Source of the DNA: Mediterraneibacter hominis
GTDB lineage: Bacteria > Bacillota > Clostridia > Lachnospirales > Lachnospiraceae
Reading direction: 5' to 3'
Assembly (NCBI RefSeq): GCF_014287475.1
Contig: NZ_JACOPF010000001.1
Location: forward strand, 744,001-808,000
DNA length: 64,000 nucleotides
Below are positions 33,632-42,282 of the stretch, one piece after another (position 1 is the stretch's first letter; each line of letters opens with the position of its first letter). Made by a program: the position numbers and the translations under genes. The notes beneath the pieces are model-generated. The model saw only the letters and a list, made by a program, of their open reading frames with translations. It ran no database searches and was not told the origin of the DNA.

Positions 33632-35875
33632 TTAACCCCGTGCTTTTGTTCCAGTTCCGTCTCTCTTTGCAATCCTCAGCCTGTTTAAAGCAATTTCCTT
33701 TTCTTTATATACAGCCTTTACTTCTGTCCCTTCTTCTAACACATATACCTGTTCTAGTTCGTCTTTCTTTTGCAGCTTCATCCCTCTTACGCCGACAGCG
33801 CCTTTTTTCTTCTCTGGCACCTCACCTGCCGGAAATCTGAGGAAATACCCTCCTTTTGTCTGCATGACAATATTCTGATTCTCATTGACAACGCAGACGG
33901 AAAGAAGCCTGTCGCCCTCCTGCAGCTTCGTTGCCGCAATCGTTCGCTTCGCCACTTGAAATTCGCTTCCGTCTACCCTTTTTATCATTCCCTGCCTGGT
34001 CGCAAACAGTAACCTGGCAAAACGCATCTGCTCTGCATCACACACCATAACTATTTGTTCTTCACTGCTGGAATAATTGCTCACATTGTCAATTGGTGTT
34101 CCCTTGTCACGGAACCTTCCATAAGGAAGATCCAGTACTTTGACCTGGTGCATCCTGCCGGTATCCGTAAACATACAGATTTTGCCTGTGTTCATGCAGT
34201 GCACAATATACTTATTCTCACTGTCCGCTGCTTCTTTATTTCTTTCATACACAGAGACATCTACCGTCTTGGCATATCCGAACCGATCCATCATAAACAC
34301 AACTTCCTGTTCTTCGATTTTCTTTTCTTCAAAGACCGCTTCCTCTGCGTTTTCTACTGCTGTACGGCGCTTTCTTCCATACTCCTTTTTATAGGAATCC
34401 AGTTCCTCCATAATCAGGTTCGCCATAGAATCATAATTGTTCAAAATATCTTCAAATCTTGCAATATTTTTTAAAGTCTGATCGTGTTCTTTTTGCAGTG
34501 CTTCAATTTCCAACCCTATCAATTTATACAGGCGCATCTCCAGAATAGCCGTCGCCTGTCTCTGGGTAAAGCGCAGCATTGCCGCCATCTTTTTAGAAAT
34601 ACCGGACTTAAATTTGATATTGTCCGTCACACCATTCACCAGACACTCCCTAGCGTCCTTTACAGATTTACTTCCCCGCAAAATCTCGATAATCAGATCA
34701 ATGACATCACATGCTTTGATAAGTCCTTCCTGTACTTCCCGCTTTTCTTCTTCTCTGGCAAGCAGGGTTTTATATTTTCTTGTTGCCAGCTCGAACTGAA
34801 AGTCCACATGATGTTCAATGATCGCCTTTAGACCTAAGGTTTCTGGTCTGCCATTCGCCACAGCCAGCATATTAACACCGAATGTATCTTCCAGACGTGT
34901 TTTCTTATAAAGCATGTTTTTTAAATTTTCGACGTCTGCTCCTTTTTTTAGCTCCAGCACAATCCGGATGCCTTCTTTAGAGGACTGATTGGAAATATCC
35001 ACAATATCCGACGCTTTTTTCGACTCCACCAAAGCAGCGACATCATTTAAGAACTTGCCGATTCCACTTCCAATCATTGTATAAGGAATTTCTGTGATAA
35101 CGAGCTGCTTCTTTCCTCCTTTTAATTCTTCTGCCTCTACTTTTCCGCGGACTTTGATTTTTCCCTGACCGGTTTCATAGATCTGGAGCAAGTCATCTTT
35201 ATTGACAACGATTCCCCCTGTCGGAAAATCTGGGCCTTTGATATATTTCATCAACTGCTTTGTGCTGATTTCATCATTTTTCATGTATGCTTTTACAGCG
35301 TCAATCACTTCACCTAGATTATGTGTCGGAATACTCGTTGCCATTCCTACTGCAATTCCTTCCGCACCGTTTACAAGCAGGTTTGGAATCCGTACTGGAA
35401 GCACTGCCGGCTCTTTCTCTGTCTCATCAAAATTAGGGCCAAAGTCAATGACATCCTTATCTAAATCAGACAGGTACACTTCCTGGGTAAACTTTGTAAG
35501 CCTGGCTTCTGTGTAACGCATCGCCGCCGCACCGTCTCCCTCTATGGAGCCAAAATTTCCATGCCCGTCCACCAGGATCATACCTTTTTTAAATTCCTGC
35601 GCCATGACGACCAGCGCCTCATAAATAGAACTGTCCCCATGCGGATGGTATTTTCCCATCGTGTCTCCTACAATACGCGCACATTTACGGTACGGTTTGT
35701 CATAGCGTATGCCCAGCTCGTGCATATCATAGAGTGTCCTTCTTTGCACCGGCTTCAGTCCGTCTCTCACATCTGGCAGCGCACGTGCAATGATCACACT
35801 CATGGCATAATCAATATAGGACTTTTTCATAAGGTCTGAATACTCAGTTCTTATAATCTGTGATTCACTGTTCAT
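33632..35875 (-). CDS. parC: Type IIA DNA topoisomerase subunit A (ParC/GyrA-like)
   Basis: The 747-aa protein cleaves and reseals DNA with a tyrosine at about residue 121 (MRYTEARL). The quinolone-region motif KYHPHGDSSIYEALV and a C-terminal beta-pinwheel are present. A canonical GyrA-box (QRRGGKG) is not seen in the pinwheel, which argues for a ParC-like, decatenating enzyme. Many Lachnospiraceae carry such a second pair besides gyrBA near dnaA. Without phylogeny the ParC label is provisional. It follows its partner by 42 nt. Confidence 0.85.
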   Translation of the reverse strand: MNSESQIIRTEYSDLMKKSYIDYAMSVIIARALPDVRDGLKPVQRRTLYDMHELGIRYDKPYRKCARIVGDTMGKYHPHGDSSIYEALVVMAQEFKKGMILVDGHGNFGSIEGDGAAAMRYTEARLTKFTQEVYLSDLDKDVIDFGPNFDETEKEPAVLPVRIPNLLVNGAEGIAVGMATSIPTHNLGEVIDAVKAYMKNDEISTKQLMKYIKGPDFPTGGIVVNKDDLLQIYETGQGKIKVRGKVEAEELKGGKKQLVITEIPYTMIGSGIGKFLNDVAALVESKKASDIVDISNQSSKEGIRIVLELKKGADVENLKNMLYKKTRLEDTFGVNMLAVANGRPETLGLKAIIEHHVDFQFELATRKYKTLLAREEEKREVQEGLIKACDVIDLIIEILRGSKSVKDARECLVNGVTDNIKFKSGISKKMAAMLRFTQRQATAILEMRLYKLIGLEIEALQKEHDQTLKNIARFEDILNNYDSMANLIMEELDSYKKEYGRKRRTAVENAEEAVFEEKKIEEQEVVFMMDRFGYAKTVDVSVYERNKEAADSENKYIVHCMNTGKICMFTDTGRMHQVKVLDLPYGRFRDKGTPIDNVSNYSSSEEQIVMVCDAEQMRFARLLFATRQGMIKRVDGSEFQVAKRTIAATKLQEGDRLLSVCVVNENQNIVMQTKGGYFLRFPAGEVPEKKKGAVGVRGMKLQKKDELEQVYVLEEGTEVKAVYKEKEIALNRLRIAKRDGTGTKARG

Positions 35876-35917
35876 TTTCTCTTCTCCTTGTCACCTTGAT
35901 ACAGAAACCGCTTCTTT

Positions 35918-37840
35918 CTATATATCCAGCTCTGCCTCCGTAGCATTTTCGTATATAAACGCTTTTCTTGGAGGCACCTCCGTTCCCATCAGCATTTCCG
36001 TCACACTGGAGGCCATTCTTGCATCTTCAATTTCTACCAGCTTTAACAGCCTTCTCTGGGGATCCAGAGTCGTCTCCCAAAGCTGTTGTGCATCCATCTC
36101 TCCCAACCCTTTATAACGCTGTAATGTAAAGCTGCCGTCGTGGGTCCTTCTGTATTTCTCCAGCGCCTTATCATCATATAAATACTCTTCCTCTCCCTTC
36201 TTCGGCATCGCCTTATAAAGAGGAGGCATAGCAATATAGACATGCCCTTCATAAATTAATTCTGGCATAAACCTGTAAAACAAAGTCAGAAGCAATGTGG
36301 AAATATGCGCACCGTCCACATCTGCATCCGCCATGATAATAATTTTATCATACTTAAGCTTTGTAATATCAAAATCATTCCCATAGCCTTCGGAAAATCC
36401 ACAGCCAAAGGCATTAATCATTGTCTTAATTTCTGCATTAGCCAAAATTTTGTCAATACTTGCCTTCTCTACATTTAAAATCTTCCCGCGGATAGGCAGA
36501 ATCGCCTGAAAGCTTCTGTCTCTGGCTGTTTTCGCTGAACCGCCTGCGGAATCTCCCTCCACAATAAAAATTTCACATTTTTTTGGATCTCTGCTCTCGC
36601 AATTGGCAAGCTTTCCGTTACTGTCAAAGGAATACTTCTGCTTTGACAAAAGATTTGTCTTTGCCTTTTCCTCGGTCTTTCGAATCTTCGCCGCCTTCTC
36701 CGCACTGGAAAGTACCTTTTTCAGCACCTCTAAGTTCCGGTCAAAATACAGCACTATCTCGTCTCCGGTTACCTTCCCTGCTGCTCTTGCCGCGTCCGGA
36801 TTGTCCAGCTTTGTCTTTGTCTGCCCTTCAAACCGCGGATCTGGATGCTTGATAGAGACGATTGCGGTCATTCCGTTTCGTATGTCCGCCCCTGTAAAAT
36901 TCGCATCCTTCTCCTTCAAAATTCCAAGCTCTCTGGCATACTGATTCATAACGGAAGTAAAGGTTGTCTTAAACCCGGTCAGATGTGTACCGCCTTCCGC
37001 ATTGTATATGTTATTACAGAACCCAAGTACATTTTCATGGAACTCATTGACATACTGAATCGCCGCTTCTACCTCTATTCCTTCTGCCTCTCCTTTAAAA
37101 TAAATCGGAGCGTGCAGCGTTTCCTTTTTCTTATTTAAATCTTGGATATATCCAACAATCCCATCTGGTTCATGGTATAGTATCTTCTCTGTCTTTTCTG
37201 ACCGCTTGTCCTCGAATGTGATCGTCAATTCTGGATTCAGATAGGCGGTCTCATGCAGACGACTTTTTACCTCCTCCGCCCGAAACCATGTTTTTTCAAA
37301 TATTTCGTCATCCGGCAGAAAATTTACTTCTGTCCCTGTTTTCCGCGTTTTCCCAATCTTAGGAAGAAGTCCGTCCTCCAGTTCTATAACCGGAATTCCT
37401 CTTTCATATCTGTCGTGATGCACATATCCGTCCCTGCTTATCTTCACATCCATATAGACCGACAATGCATTTACTACGGAAGATCCTACCCCATGCAGGC
37501 CTCCGCTTGTCTTATAGGCAGAGTCGTCAAACTTTCCGCCTGCGTGCAGTGTTGTATAGACAAGACGTGCGGCAGAAACCCCCTTCTGATGCATATCGAC
37601 AGGAACCCCTCGCCCGTTGTCAGCAATCGTTGCGGAACCGTCTTTTTCCAGTGTCACATCAATCTTTGAACAAAATCCAGCCAGATGCTCATCCACCGCA
37701 TTGTCTACAATCTCATAAATCAAATGATTCAGACCCTTTGCCGAAACACTCCCAATGTACATTCCCGGCCTCTTCCGGACTGCTTCTAAGCCTTCTAGTA
37801 CCGAAATACTGTCCGCATCATATGTATTCTGATTTCCCAT
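35918..37840 (-). CDS. parE: Type IIA DNA topoisomerase subunit B (ParE/GyrB-like)
   Basis: The 640-aa ATPase subunit has the GHKL domain (EIVDNAVDEHLAG, DNGRGVPVD, GGLHGVGSSVVNALS), the transducer, and the Toprim domain (IVEGDSAGGSAK and IIMADADVDGAHI). GGAG stands 8 nt before the ATG at 37840. It is the first gene of a two-gene unit with its own sigma-A promoter. Naming as parE rather than gyrB follows from the partner lacking a GyrA-box and is uncertain. Confidence 0.87.
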   Translation of the reverse strand: MGNQNTYDADSISVLEGLEAVRKRPGMYIGSVSAKGLNHLIYEIVDNAVDEHLAGFCSKIDVTLEKDGSATIADNGRGVPVDMHQKGVSAARLVYTTLHAGGKFDDSAYKTSGGLHGVGSSVVNALSVYMDVKISRDGYVHHDRYERGIPVIELEDGLLPKIGKTRKTGTEVNFLPDDEIFEKTWFRAEEVKSRLHETAYLNPELTITFEDKRSEKTEKILYHEPDGIVGYIQDLNKKKETLHAPIYFKGEAEGIEVEAAIQYVNEFHENVLGFCNNIYNAEGGTHLTGFKTTFTSVMNQYARELGILKEKDANFTGADIRNGMTAIVSIKHPDPRFEGQTKTKLDNPDAARAAGKVTGDEIVLYFDRNLEVLKKVLSSAEKAAKIRKTEEKAKTNLLSKQKYSFDSNGKLANCESRDPKKCEIFIVEGDSAGGSAKTARDRSFQAILPIRGKILNVEKASIDKILANAEIKTMINAFGCGFSEGYGNDFDITKLKYDKIIIMADADVDGAHISTLLLTLFYRFMPELIYEGHVYIAMPPLYKAMPKKGEEEYLYDDKALEKYRRTHDGSFTLQRYKGLGEMDAQQLWETTLDPQRRLLKLVEIEDARMASSVTEMLMGTEVPPRKAFIYENATEAELDI

Positions 37841-37897
37841 ACTTACTCTCCTACTTCTTTTACACCTATCTGCGGTACACACCCGCACTATTGGTTA

Positions 37898-37926
37898 ATT
37901 CTAGCACATAAGACAGGGCTTTTCAA
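37898..37926 (-). promoter_or_regulatory. Sigma-A promoter of the topoisomerase pair
   Basis: Minus strand TTGAAA, 17 nt, TAGAAT, about 50 nt before the start codon, in the gap after spoIIP. A short GCGG/CCGC hairpin follows in the leader. Confidence 0.7.
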
Positions 37927-37933
37927 ATTATTT

Positions 37934-39115
37934 TTATTCCACAAGCACCTGCTGCAGTGTGTCCGCCAGCACTTCCATTGCATTCATCATTTCCTCTACC
38001 GTATTCGTCTGTGCTCCCGCCTCAATTAAAAGAGATTTCGGTACCAAATGCAGATTGTACCGGTATCCGCGCAGATAGATATGTCTGGCAAATCCCGGAT
38101 AAGAGCTTTCACATGCCAGCTGCATCTGCAGCGAAAAAGCGAGATTGTCTTGTATATAAGGGTTATACAGATAATCAATATCCCCGTTTGTACGTGTCCT
38201 GCTCAGTCCGTTAAAAAACATAATCTTTGCCGTCTGTTTTCCATTTACTTCTGTCACCAAATGTGTATCGTCTGCCACCCCGTCTCTGTGCAGATCAATC
38301 ACAACCTCTATCGTAGGGTTTGCTTCTAAAATCGGACGAATGGAGGCCTCTGCATTTTCATAGGCATTGCTTCTGTCAAGCTGTCCGTTGATAATATCGT
38401 ATACCCCCGTATCATGAATCGTCTCAATTCCTTTGCTGTTTAAAAGCTCTGTCAGATACTCTCCCACTCCTACAATACTTGTACTCGTATCCCCCGGCGT
38501 AGAATCTATAAATTCCTCCTGGGAATGTGTATGGAAAATCAAAACCTTCGGCCCTCCCGTGCTGGTATCGATCTTCATGCTGCGTCCAAGCAGGTCGTCC
38601 GCATTTAGCTGCTCCGGACCTATCATAGTAGAGCTGTCCACCGTATAAAAATTACTCAGAAGATAGTCAAAGTCTCTTAGCTTTTCTATAGACATATCGA
38701 TCGAGGAGGACGCCGGCTGTGTATTCTGTGTCTCTGTCGTATCTGCCTCCCCAATCAGCTTTCCGTTCTCGTCTACTGCATGCTCGTCATTCGCCTGACT
38801 TTCTAAAATCTTGGCGATTGTCTCTTCATCCTCCATTGTCGCCTCATATGTTCTCTTTTCCTCTACATACGGCACGACCGGCAGCCAGACATATGCCTTA
38901 CGCATAATCCATTCACCAATCCCCTGCTCTGGCTTTTCATCCAGATAAGCCAGTCCCGGCATGTACATTTCTTCTGCACGTTGTACCAGGCTTCCCTGCA
39001 TCTCATATCCGAACTCTTTTGCCGCTGTTTTTCCAAACAGACAAATCATACAAGCTCCCACAATACAAAAGACAAAAAACGCTCCTTTAAGACGTCTCTG
39101 TTTTATATAATTCAA
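37934..39115 (-). CDS. spoIIP: Stage II sporulation protein P
   Basis: SpoIIP is a peptidoglycan amidase/endopeptidase of the DMP complex that thins septal wall to drive engulfment. The 393-aa protein has an N-terminal membrane anchor (about residues 10-28), a variable linker, and the catalytic domain with HTHSQE (195-200), later DLHRDG and the closing SLLIEAGAQTNTVEE motif. The start is a TTG at 39115 with GAGGAGAG 8 nt upstream. The TTG overlaps the stop codon of a small upstream ORF. gpr lies upstream, the common order. Confidence 0.95.
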   Translation of the reverse strand: MNYIKQRRLKGAFFVFCIVGACMICLFGKTAAKEFGYEMQGSLVQRAEEMYMPGLAYLDEKPEQGIGEWIMRKAYVWLPVVPYVEEKRTYEATMEDEETIAKILESQANDEHAVDENGKLIGEADTTETQNTQPASSSIDMSIEKLRDFDYLLSNFYTVDSSTMIGPEQLNADDLLGRSMKIDTSTGGPKVLIFHTHSQEEFIDSTPGDTSTSIVGVGEYLTELLNSKGIETIHDTGVYDIINGQLDRSNAYENAEASIRPILEANPTIEVVIDLHRDGVADDTHLVTEVNGKQTAKIMFFNGLSRTRTNGDIDYLYNPYIQDNLAFSLQMQLACESSYPGFARHIYLRGYRYNLHLVPKSLLIEAGAQTNTVEEMMNAMEVLADTLQQVLVE

Positions 39116-39264
39116 TCTTTGTTCTCTCCTCTATAAAAAGAATGTGCAAAGCACATTCTCACGCCAAAGCGCGGCTGTGTCAGCAGCCATTTTCCACTTG
39201 CGCGCAGTGTGCGGACTGCCGTCAGAATATGGCTGCTAAATACAGCCGTTTTTGTTTTGCACAT
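39112..39264 (-). CDS. Possible 50-codon ORF overlapping the spoIIP start
   Basis: An open frame of 50 codons begins with ATG at 39264 after AGGAAAGGAC and ends in a TGA that overlaps the spoIIP TTG by two bases. The product would start MCKTKTAVFSSHILTAVRTL and is basic with no recognised domain. The same DNA forms an inverted repeat and a terminator-like hairpin, so the frame may be a by-product of an intergenic repeat. If translated it could couple ribosomes onto spoIIP. Confidence 0.35.
   Translation of the reverse strand: MCKTKTAVFSSHILTAVRTLRASGKWLLTQPRFGVRMCFAHSFYRGENKD
39139..39159 (-). terminator. Terminator-like hairpin just before the spoIIP ribosome-binding site
   Basis: AGAATGTGC and GCACATTCT pair around AAA; the minus strand continues TTTTTATAG. 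It lies 160 nt past gpr and about 8 nt before the spoIIP Shine-Dalgarno, so it would end gpr transcription or attenuate entry into spoIIP. Confidence 0.6.
39172..39248. repeat. Inverted repeat in the gpr-spoIIP gap
   Basis: CGGCTGTGTCAGCAGCCAT and ATGGCTGCTAAATACAGCCG are near-complementary (about 16 of 19 positions) around a 38-nt loop containing CGCACACTGCGCGC on the minus strand. It shares sequence with the inverted repeat upstream of rpsT at 40326. Confidence 0.6.
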
Positions 39265-39321
39265 AAAAGTCCTTTCCTGTCGGTCAGACTCTTTCTTACA
39301 TTGTATGATTGATTTTACGGA

Positions 39322-40299
39322 TTATGCCTCTTCTCTTTTTACAAACAATATATTCAATGCCTCTGAAATCGTATAGCTTATCTGATTTACCATTTCATCT
39401 ACATCCTTCGGTGTTACAAACATCCCATTCAAGTGCGGCGCAATCAATTCTTTTACAAGCTCATATTTTTCACCCGCAGTATAGGAACGTAATACTTCCC
39501 CCGCTTTTTTCAGCGTCTTAGAACTCTCCAACGCCGTTATAAAATTTTCCATCGTGTCATTTACAATCGTCGCAGCGTCCACCACCGTTGGGACTCCGAT
39601 CCCGATGACTGGTATTCCCAAGGATTCTTTGTTCAAACCGCTTCGGTTGTTGCCCACTCCTGTGCCGGGATGAATTCCCGTATCCGCAATCTGAATGGTA
39701 CGATTCAGTCTTTTACTGTTGCGGGCCGCCAAAGCGTCTACCGCAATAATCAAATCCGGTTTTGTCTCCTGCACTACACCGCGCACAATTTCCACTGTCT
39801 CCATTCCTGTCTGTCCCATAACGCCCGGAACAATCGCACTTAGCATATCTGCATGCTCCATGCCCATCGCGTATTTTCCATATTCTTTTACAATGTGCCT
39901 GGTTACAGTCAAATGATCGACGACGTTAGGGCCGAGCGCATCCGGCGTTACCTGCCGGTTCCCAAGCCCCACTACCAGTATAGAGACGTCTTTCTTGTTG
40001 AACTTATTCGTTTCAATTAATTCCTGGATATATTTTGCCAATTCCTCGGAAACTTCTCTGTGATAATCTTCATCCGGAACAGACAGATTGGGGGCCTCTA
40101 AGGTCAGGTACGTACCTACTGGTTTTCCCATCACTTTTGCTCCTTTTTCTGTCTCAATCCGTACTCTTGTCACCCGGATCTCTTTTTCTTCGTCATAGTG
40201 TTCCTCCAGTATTACTCCCTGTACTTCTACATTATCCGATTCAAACCGTTCTTTCTCCTCCAATGCAAGGTCTGTCCGAATACTATACTTATCCAACAT
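39322..40299 (-). CDS. gpr: Germination protease GPR
   Basis: GPR degrades small acid-soluble spore proteins at germination. The 325-aa protein begins with a pro-peptide containing the IRTDLALEE self-cleavage region, followed by the conserved core (SILVVGLGNRQVTPDALGP, MGQTGMETVEIVRG, VDALAARN). It is full length. GAGGATGGAG precedes the ATG. A forespore (sigma-F/G) promoter is expected in the 257-nt gap upstream, but I could not assign one. Confidence 0.96.
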   Translation of the reverse strand: MLDKYSIRTDLALEEKERFESDNVEVQGVILEEHYDEEKEIRVTRVRIETEKGAKVMGKPVGTYLTLEAPNLSVPDEDYHREVSEELAKYIQELIETNKFNKKDVSILVVGLGNRQVTPDALGPNVVDHLTVTRHIVKEYGKYAMGMEHADMLSAIVPGVMGQTGMETVEIVRGVVQETKPDLIIAVDALAARNSKRLNRTIQIADTGIHPGTGVGNNRSGLNKESLGIPVIGIGVPTVVDAATIVNDTMENFITALESSKTLKKAGEVLRSYTAGEKYELVKELIAPHLNGMFVTPKDVDEMVNQISYTISEALNILFVKREEA

Positions 40300-40325
40300 A
40301 CTCCATCCTCACTTTACTGATTGTT

Positions 40326-40392
40326 CGCGTCAATGAGTAAAACGGCGGTGGCAGCCACAATAAGCACGCAGTGCGGTTTTACGAATGACGCG
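40326..40392. repeat. Inverted repeat between gpr and rpsT
   Basis: CGCGTCAATGAGTAAAAC pairs imperfectly with GTTTTACGAATGACGCG around a loop that itself holds GTGGC-A-GCCAC and GCAC-GCA-GTGC. Part of it (CCGCACTGCG, then TGGCTGC on the minus strand) matches the repeat at 39172. It is in the gap between divergent genes, so it is not a terminator of either. Confidence 0.5.
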
Positions 40393-40436
40393 GGCTGAAC
40401 TGTTACTAGTTTTACCGTATTTTTCATAAATATGTA

Positions 40437-40465
40437 TTGACAAGCCCCAATACTTGGCATAAAAT
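40437..40465 (+). promoter_or_regulatory. Strong sigma-A promoter of rpsT
   Basis: TTGACA, 17 nt, TAAAAT, about 85 nt before the start codon. Confidence 0.85.
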
Positions 40466-40470
40466 GAATG

Positions 40471-40515
40471 AGTATGTTCCATTGGAACGTCCGTGTCCGA
40501 ATCCAATGGAATACT
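40471..40515 (+). promoter_or_regulatory. Leader hairpin of rpsT
   Basis: TTCCATTGGA (40477) and TCCAATGGAA (40502) form a perfect 10-bp stem, extended by AGTA/TACT, at the very 5' end of the predicted transcript. A role in S20 autoregulation or mRNA stability is inference. Confidence 0.55.
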
Positions 40516-40556
40516 AAGATTACATTTGAAATTTCGCATATTTGGAGGTGTACAGA

Positions 40557-40820
40557 TTGGCTAACATTAAATCTGCTAAGAAAAGAATTTTAGTGAATGA
40601 GACAAAGGCTGCAAGAAACAAAGCAATCAAATCAAAAGTGAAAACTGCTGTGAAAAAAGTAGAAGCTGCCATCGCTGCGAAAGACGCAGAGGCTGCAAAA
40701 ACTGCGCTGCATGCAGCTATCGTTGAAATCTCAAAAGCCGGAAGCAAAGGTGTTTATCACAAAAAAACTGTTTCCAGAAAGATTTCTCGTTTATCAAAGG
40801 CTGTAAATACAATTGCTTAA
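40557..40820 (+). CDS. rpsT: 30S ribosomal protein S20
   Basis: The 87-aa basic helical protein starts (M)ANIKSAKKRILVNETKAA and is alanine- and lysine-rich, typical S20. The start is TTG at 40557, 9 nt after GGAGG; the in-frame ATG at 40542 would put the ribosome-binding site inside the gene. E. coli rpsT also uses UUG, and S20 limits its own translation there. It has its own promoter and leader and a terminator shared with the convergent MATE gene. Confidence 0.97.
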   Translation: MANIKSAKKRILVNETKAARNKAIKSKVKTAVKKVEAAIAAKDAEAAKTALHAAIVEISKAGSKGVYHKKTVSRKISRLSKAVNTIA

Positions 40821-40840
40821 TTGTCTGATATAGAGAAAAG

Positions 40841-40879
40841 AAAAAAGACACCCGCTTCCGTCAGGCGGATGTCTTTTTT
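40841..40879. terminator. Bidirectional terminator shared by rpsT and the MATE gene
   Basis: AAAAAAGACACCCGC and GCGGATGTCTTTTTT pair with one mismatch that becomes G-U in minus-strand RNA. The right arm encodes the last codons of the MATE protein, so its stop codon lies inside the hairpin. Confidence 0.75.
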
Positions 40880-42219
40880 AATGTAGGCCATACCATAATC
40901 AGCATAGTGACAAAGGATGCCGTACCTCCTACAGCGTTTGAAATTGGTTCTGCTAAAAACACTCCATTCGTCCCTAAATTTCCTATCATAGGAAGCAGAA
41001 TTGTAAGCGGCACCACAATAACGATTTTCCGGAACAGAGAAAAGAAAATTGCCGGTTTGGGGAGATTGAGTGCCTGATACGTAGACTGTCCGGAAAATTG
41101 AAGCGCCATCATAAAAATTCCGCAGAAATAAATCCGCATAGCCGGAATTCCTTTCTGAATCAGCTCTGGTTCACTTGTAAACAATTGCAGGAAAAAGCGG
41201 GGTTCAAAGAAAAGAACTGCCCACATCAGCACAGTAAATATCATACAGCTCCCCGCCATAAATTTGACAGCAGCTTTTACACGTGCATAGCACTTTGCCC
41301 CATAATTGTATCCGATCACCGGCTGCGCGCCTGAAGTCAAGCCCGTTACCGGCATCGTGATAATTTCCCTCACCGAATTGATGACTGTCATAATTCCTAC
41401 ATAGGCATCTCCCCCATATCGAGAAAGCATTGCATTACATACAATCTGTACAGTTCCATTTGTTATGTACATGATAAATCCCGCCATTCCAAGTAAAACG
41501 ATCTCTCGGATTAGCTTCAGATTCAGACGCATAGCTTCCTTATTCAGCTTCAATATCGCTTTTTCCCCTGTAAGGAATTTAAGCACCCACAGAGCAGACG
41601 CCCCCTGCGAAATAACTGTAGCGACGGCGGCTCCTCTTACTCCCATATGAAATCCGAAAATCAGAATCGGATCCAGGATGATATTCAGCACTGCCCCTAA
41701 TAAAACTGTAAGCATCCCTATCCTGCCAAACCCCTGAGAGTTTATAAAGTTATTCATTCCCAAGCTTATCATAACAAATATGGTTCCAAACAGATAGATC
41801 GTCAGATAGGCATCTGCATATGGAAATGTGGCATCGCTGGCTCCGAACAGATACAGAAGCGGTCTCTTAAACGCCAGGCAGCCCAGCATCAGAATGCTCC
41901 CGCATAAAAGCAGCATAGAAAAGGAATTTCCCATAATGCACTGTGCTTTCTTTTCTTCATGTCCCCCGCGTGCAATAGAACAAAGAGGCGCCCCTCCCAT
42001 TCCAAATAAATTTGCAAATGCCGTAATAATTGTGATGATAGGAAGCGCCAGCCCGATTCCCGTCAGCGCCTCCGCAGAGGTATGAGGAATATGCCCGATA
42101 TAAATGCGATCTACAATGCTGTAAAGCACATTGATCAACTGCGCCAGTGTCATCGGCAGTGCCAGGCTTAGAATATTCTTCGCTATATTTCCTTTGCTGA
42201 AATCGTTTCTACTCTCCAC
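40861..42219 (-). CDS. MATE family efflux transporter
   Basis: The 452-aa protein has about 12 membrane segments and the MATE pattern: KNILSLALPMTLAQLINVLY at the start, VDRIYIGHI, and TSGAQPVIGYNYGAK in the second half. Such transporters export cationic drugs or metabolites with Na+ or H+ exchange. The substrate is unknown. It stands alone, and its 3' end is embedded in the terminator shared with rpsT. AGGAGAAAG lies upstream of the ATG. Confidence 0.93.
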   Translation of the reverse strand: MESRNDFSKGNIAKNILSLALPMTLAQLINVLYSIVDRIYIGHIPHTSAEALTGIGLALPIITIITAFANLFGMGGAPLCSIARGGHEEKKAQCIMGNSFSMLLLCGSILMLGCLAFKRPLLYLFGASDATFPYADAYLTIYLFGTIFVMISLGMNNFINSQGFGRIGMLTVLLGAVLNIILDPILIFGFHMGVRGAAVATVISQGASALWVLKFLTGEKAILKLNKEAMRLNLKLIREIVLLGMAGFIMYITNGTVQIVCNAMLSRYGGDAYVGIMTVINSVREIITMPVTGLTSGAQPVIGYNYGAKCYARVKAAVKFMAGSCMIFTVLMWAVLFFEPRFFLQLFTSEPELIQKGIPAMRIYFCGIFMMALQFSGQSTYQALNLPKPAIFFSLFRKIVIVVPLTILLPMIGNLGTNGVFLAEPISNAVGGTASFVTMLIMVWPTLKKTSA

Positions 42220-42282
42220 ACTTTCTCCTTCCCCTATCTACCGCGATACAGTGCAGCTCACACAAAGCCATTCGCTGTACTT

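Noticed and set aside
39172..39260. Inverted repeat followed by a T-run considered as a plus-strand terminator
   Set aside because: No plus-strand gene lies upstream; the nearest plus gene is rpsT, beyond gpr.
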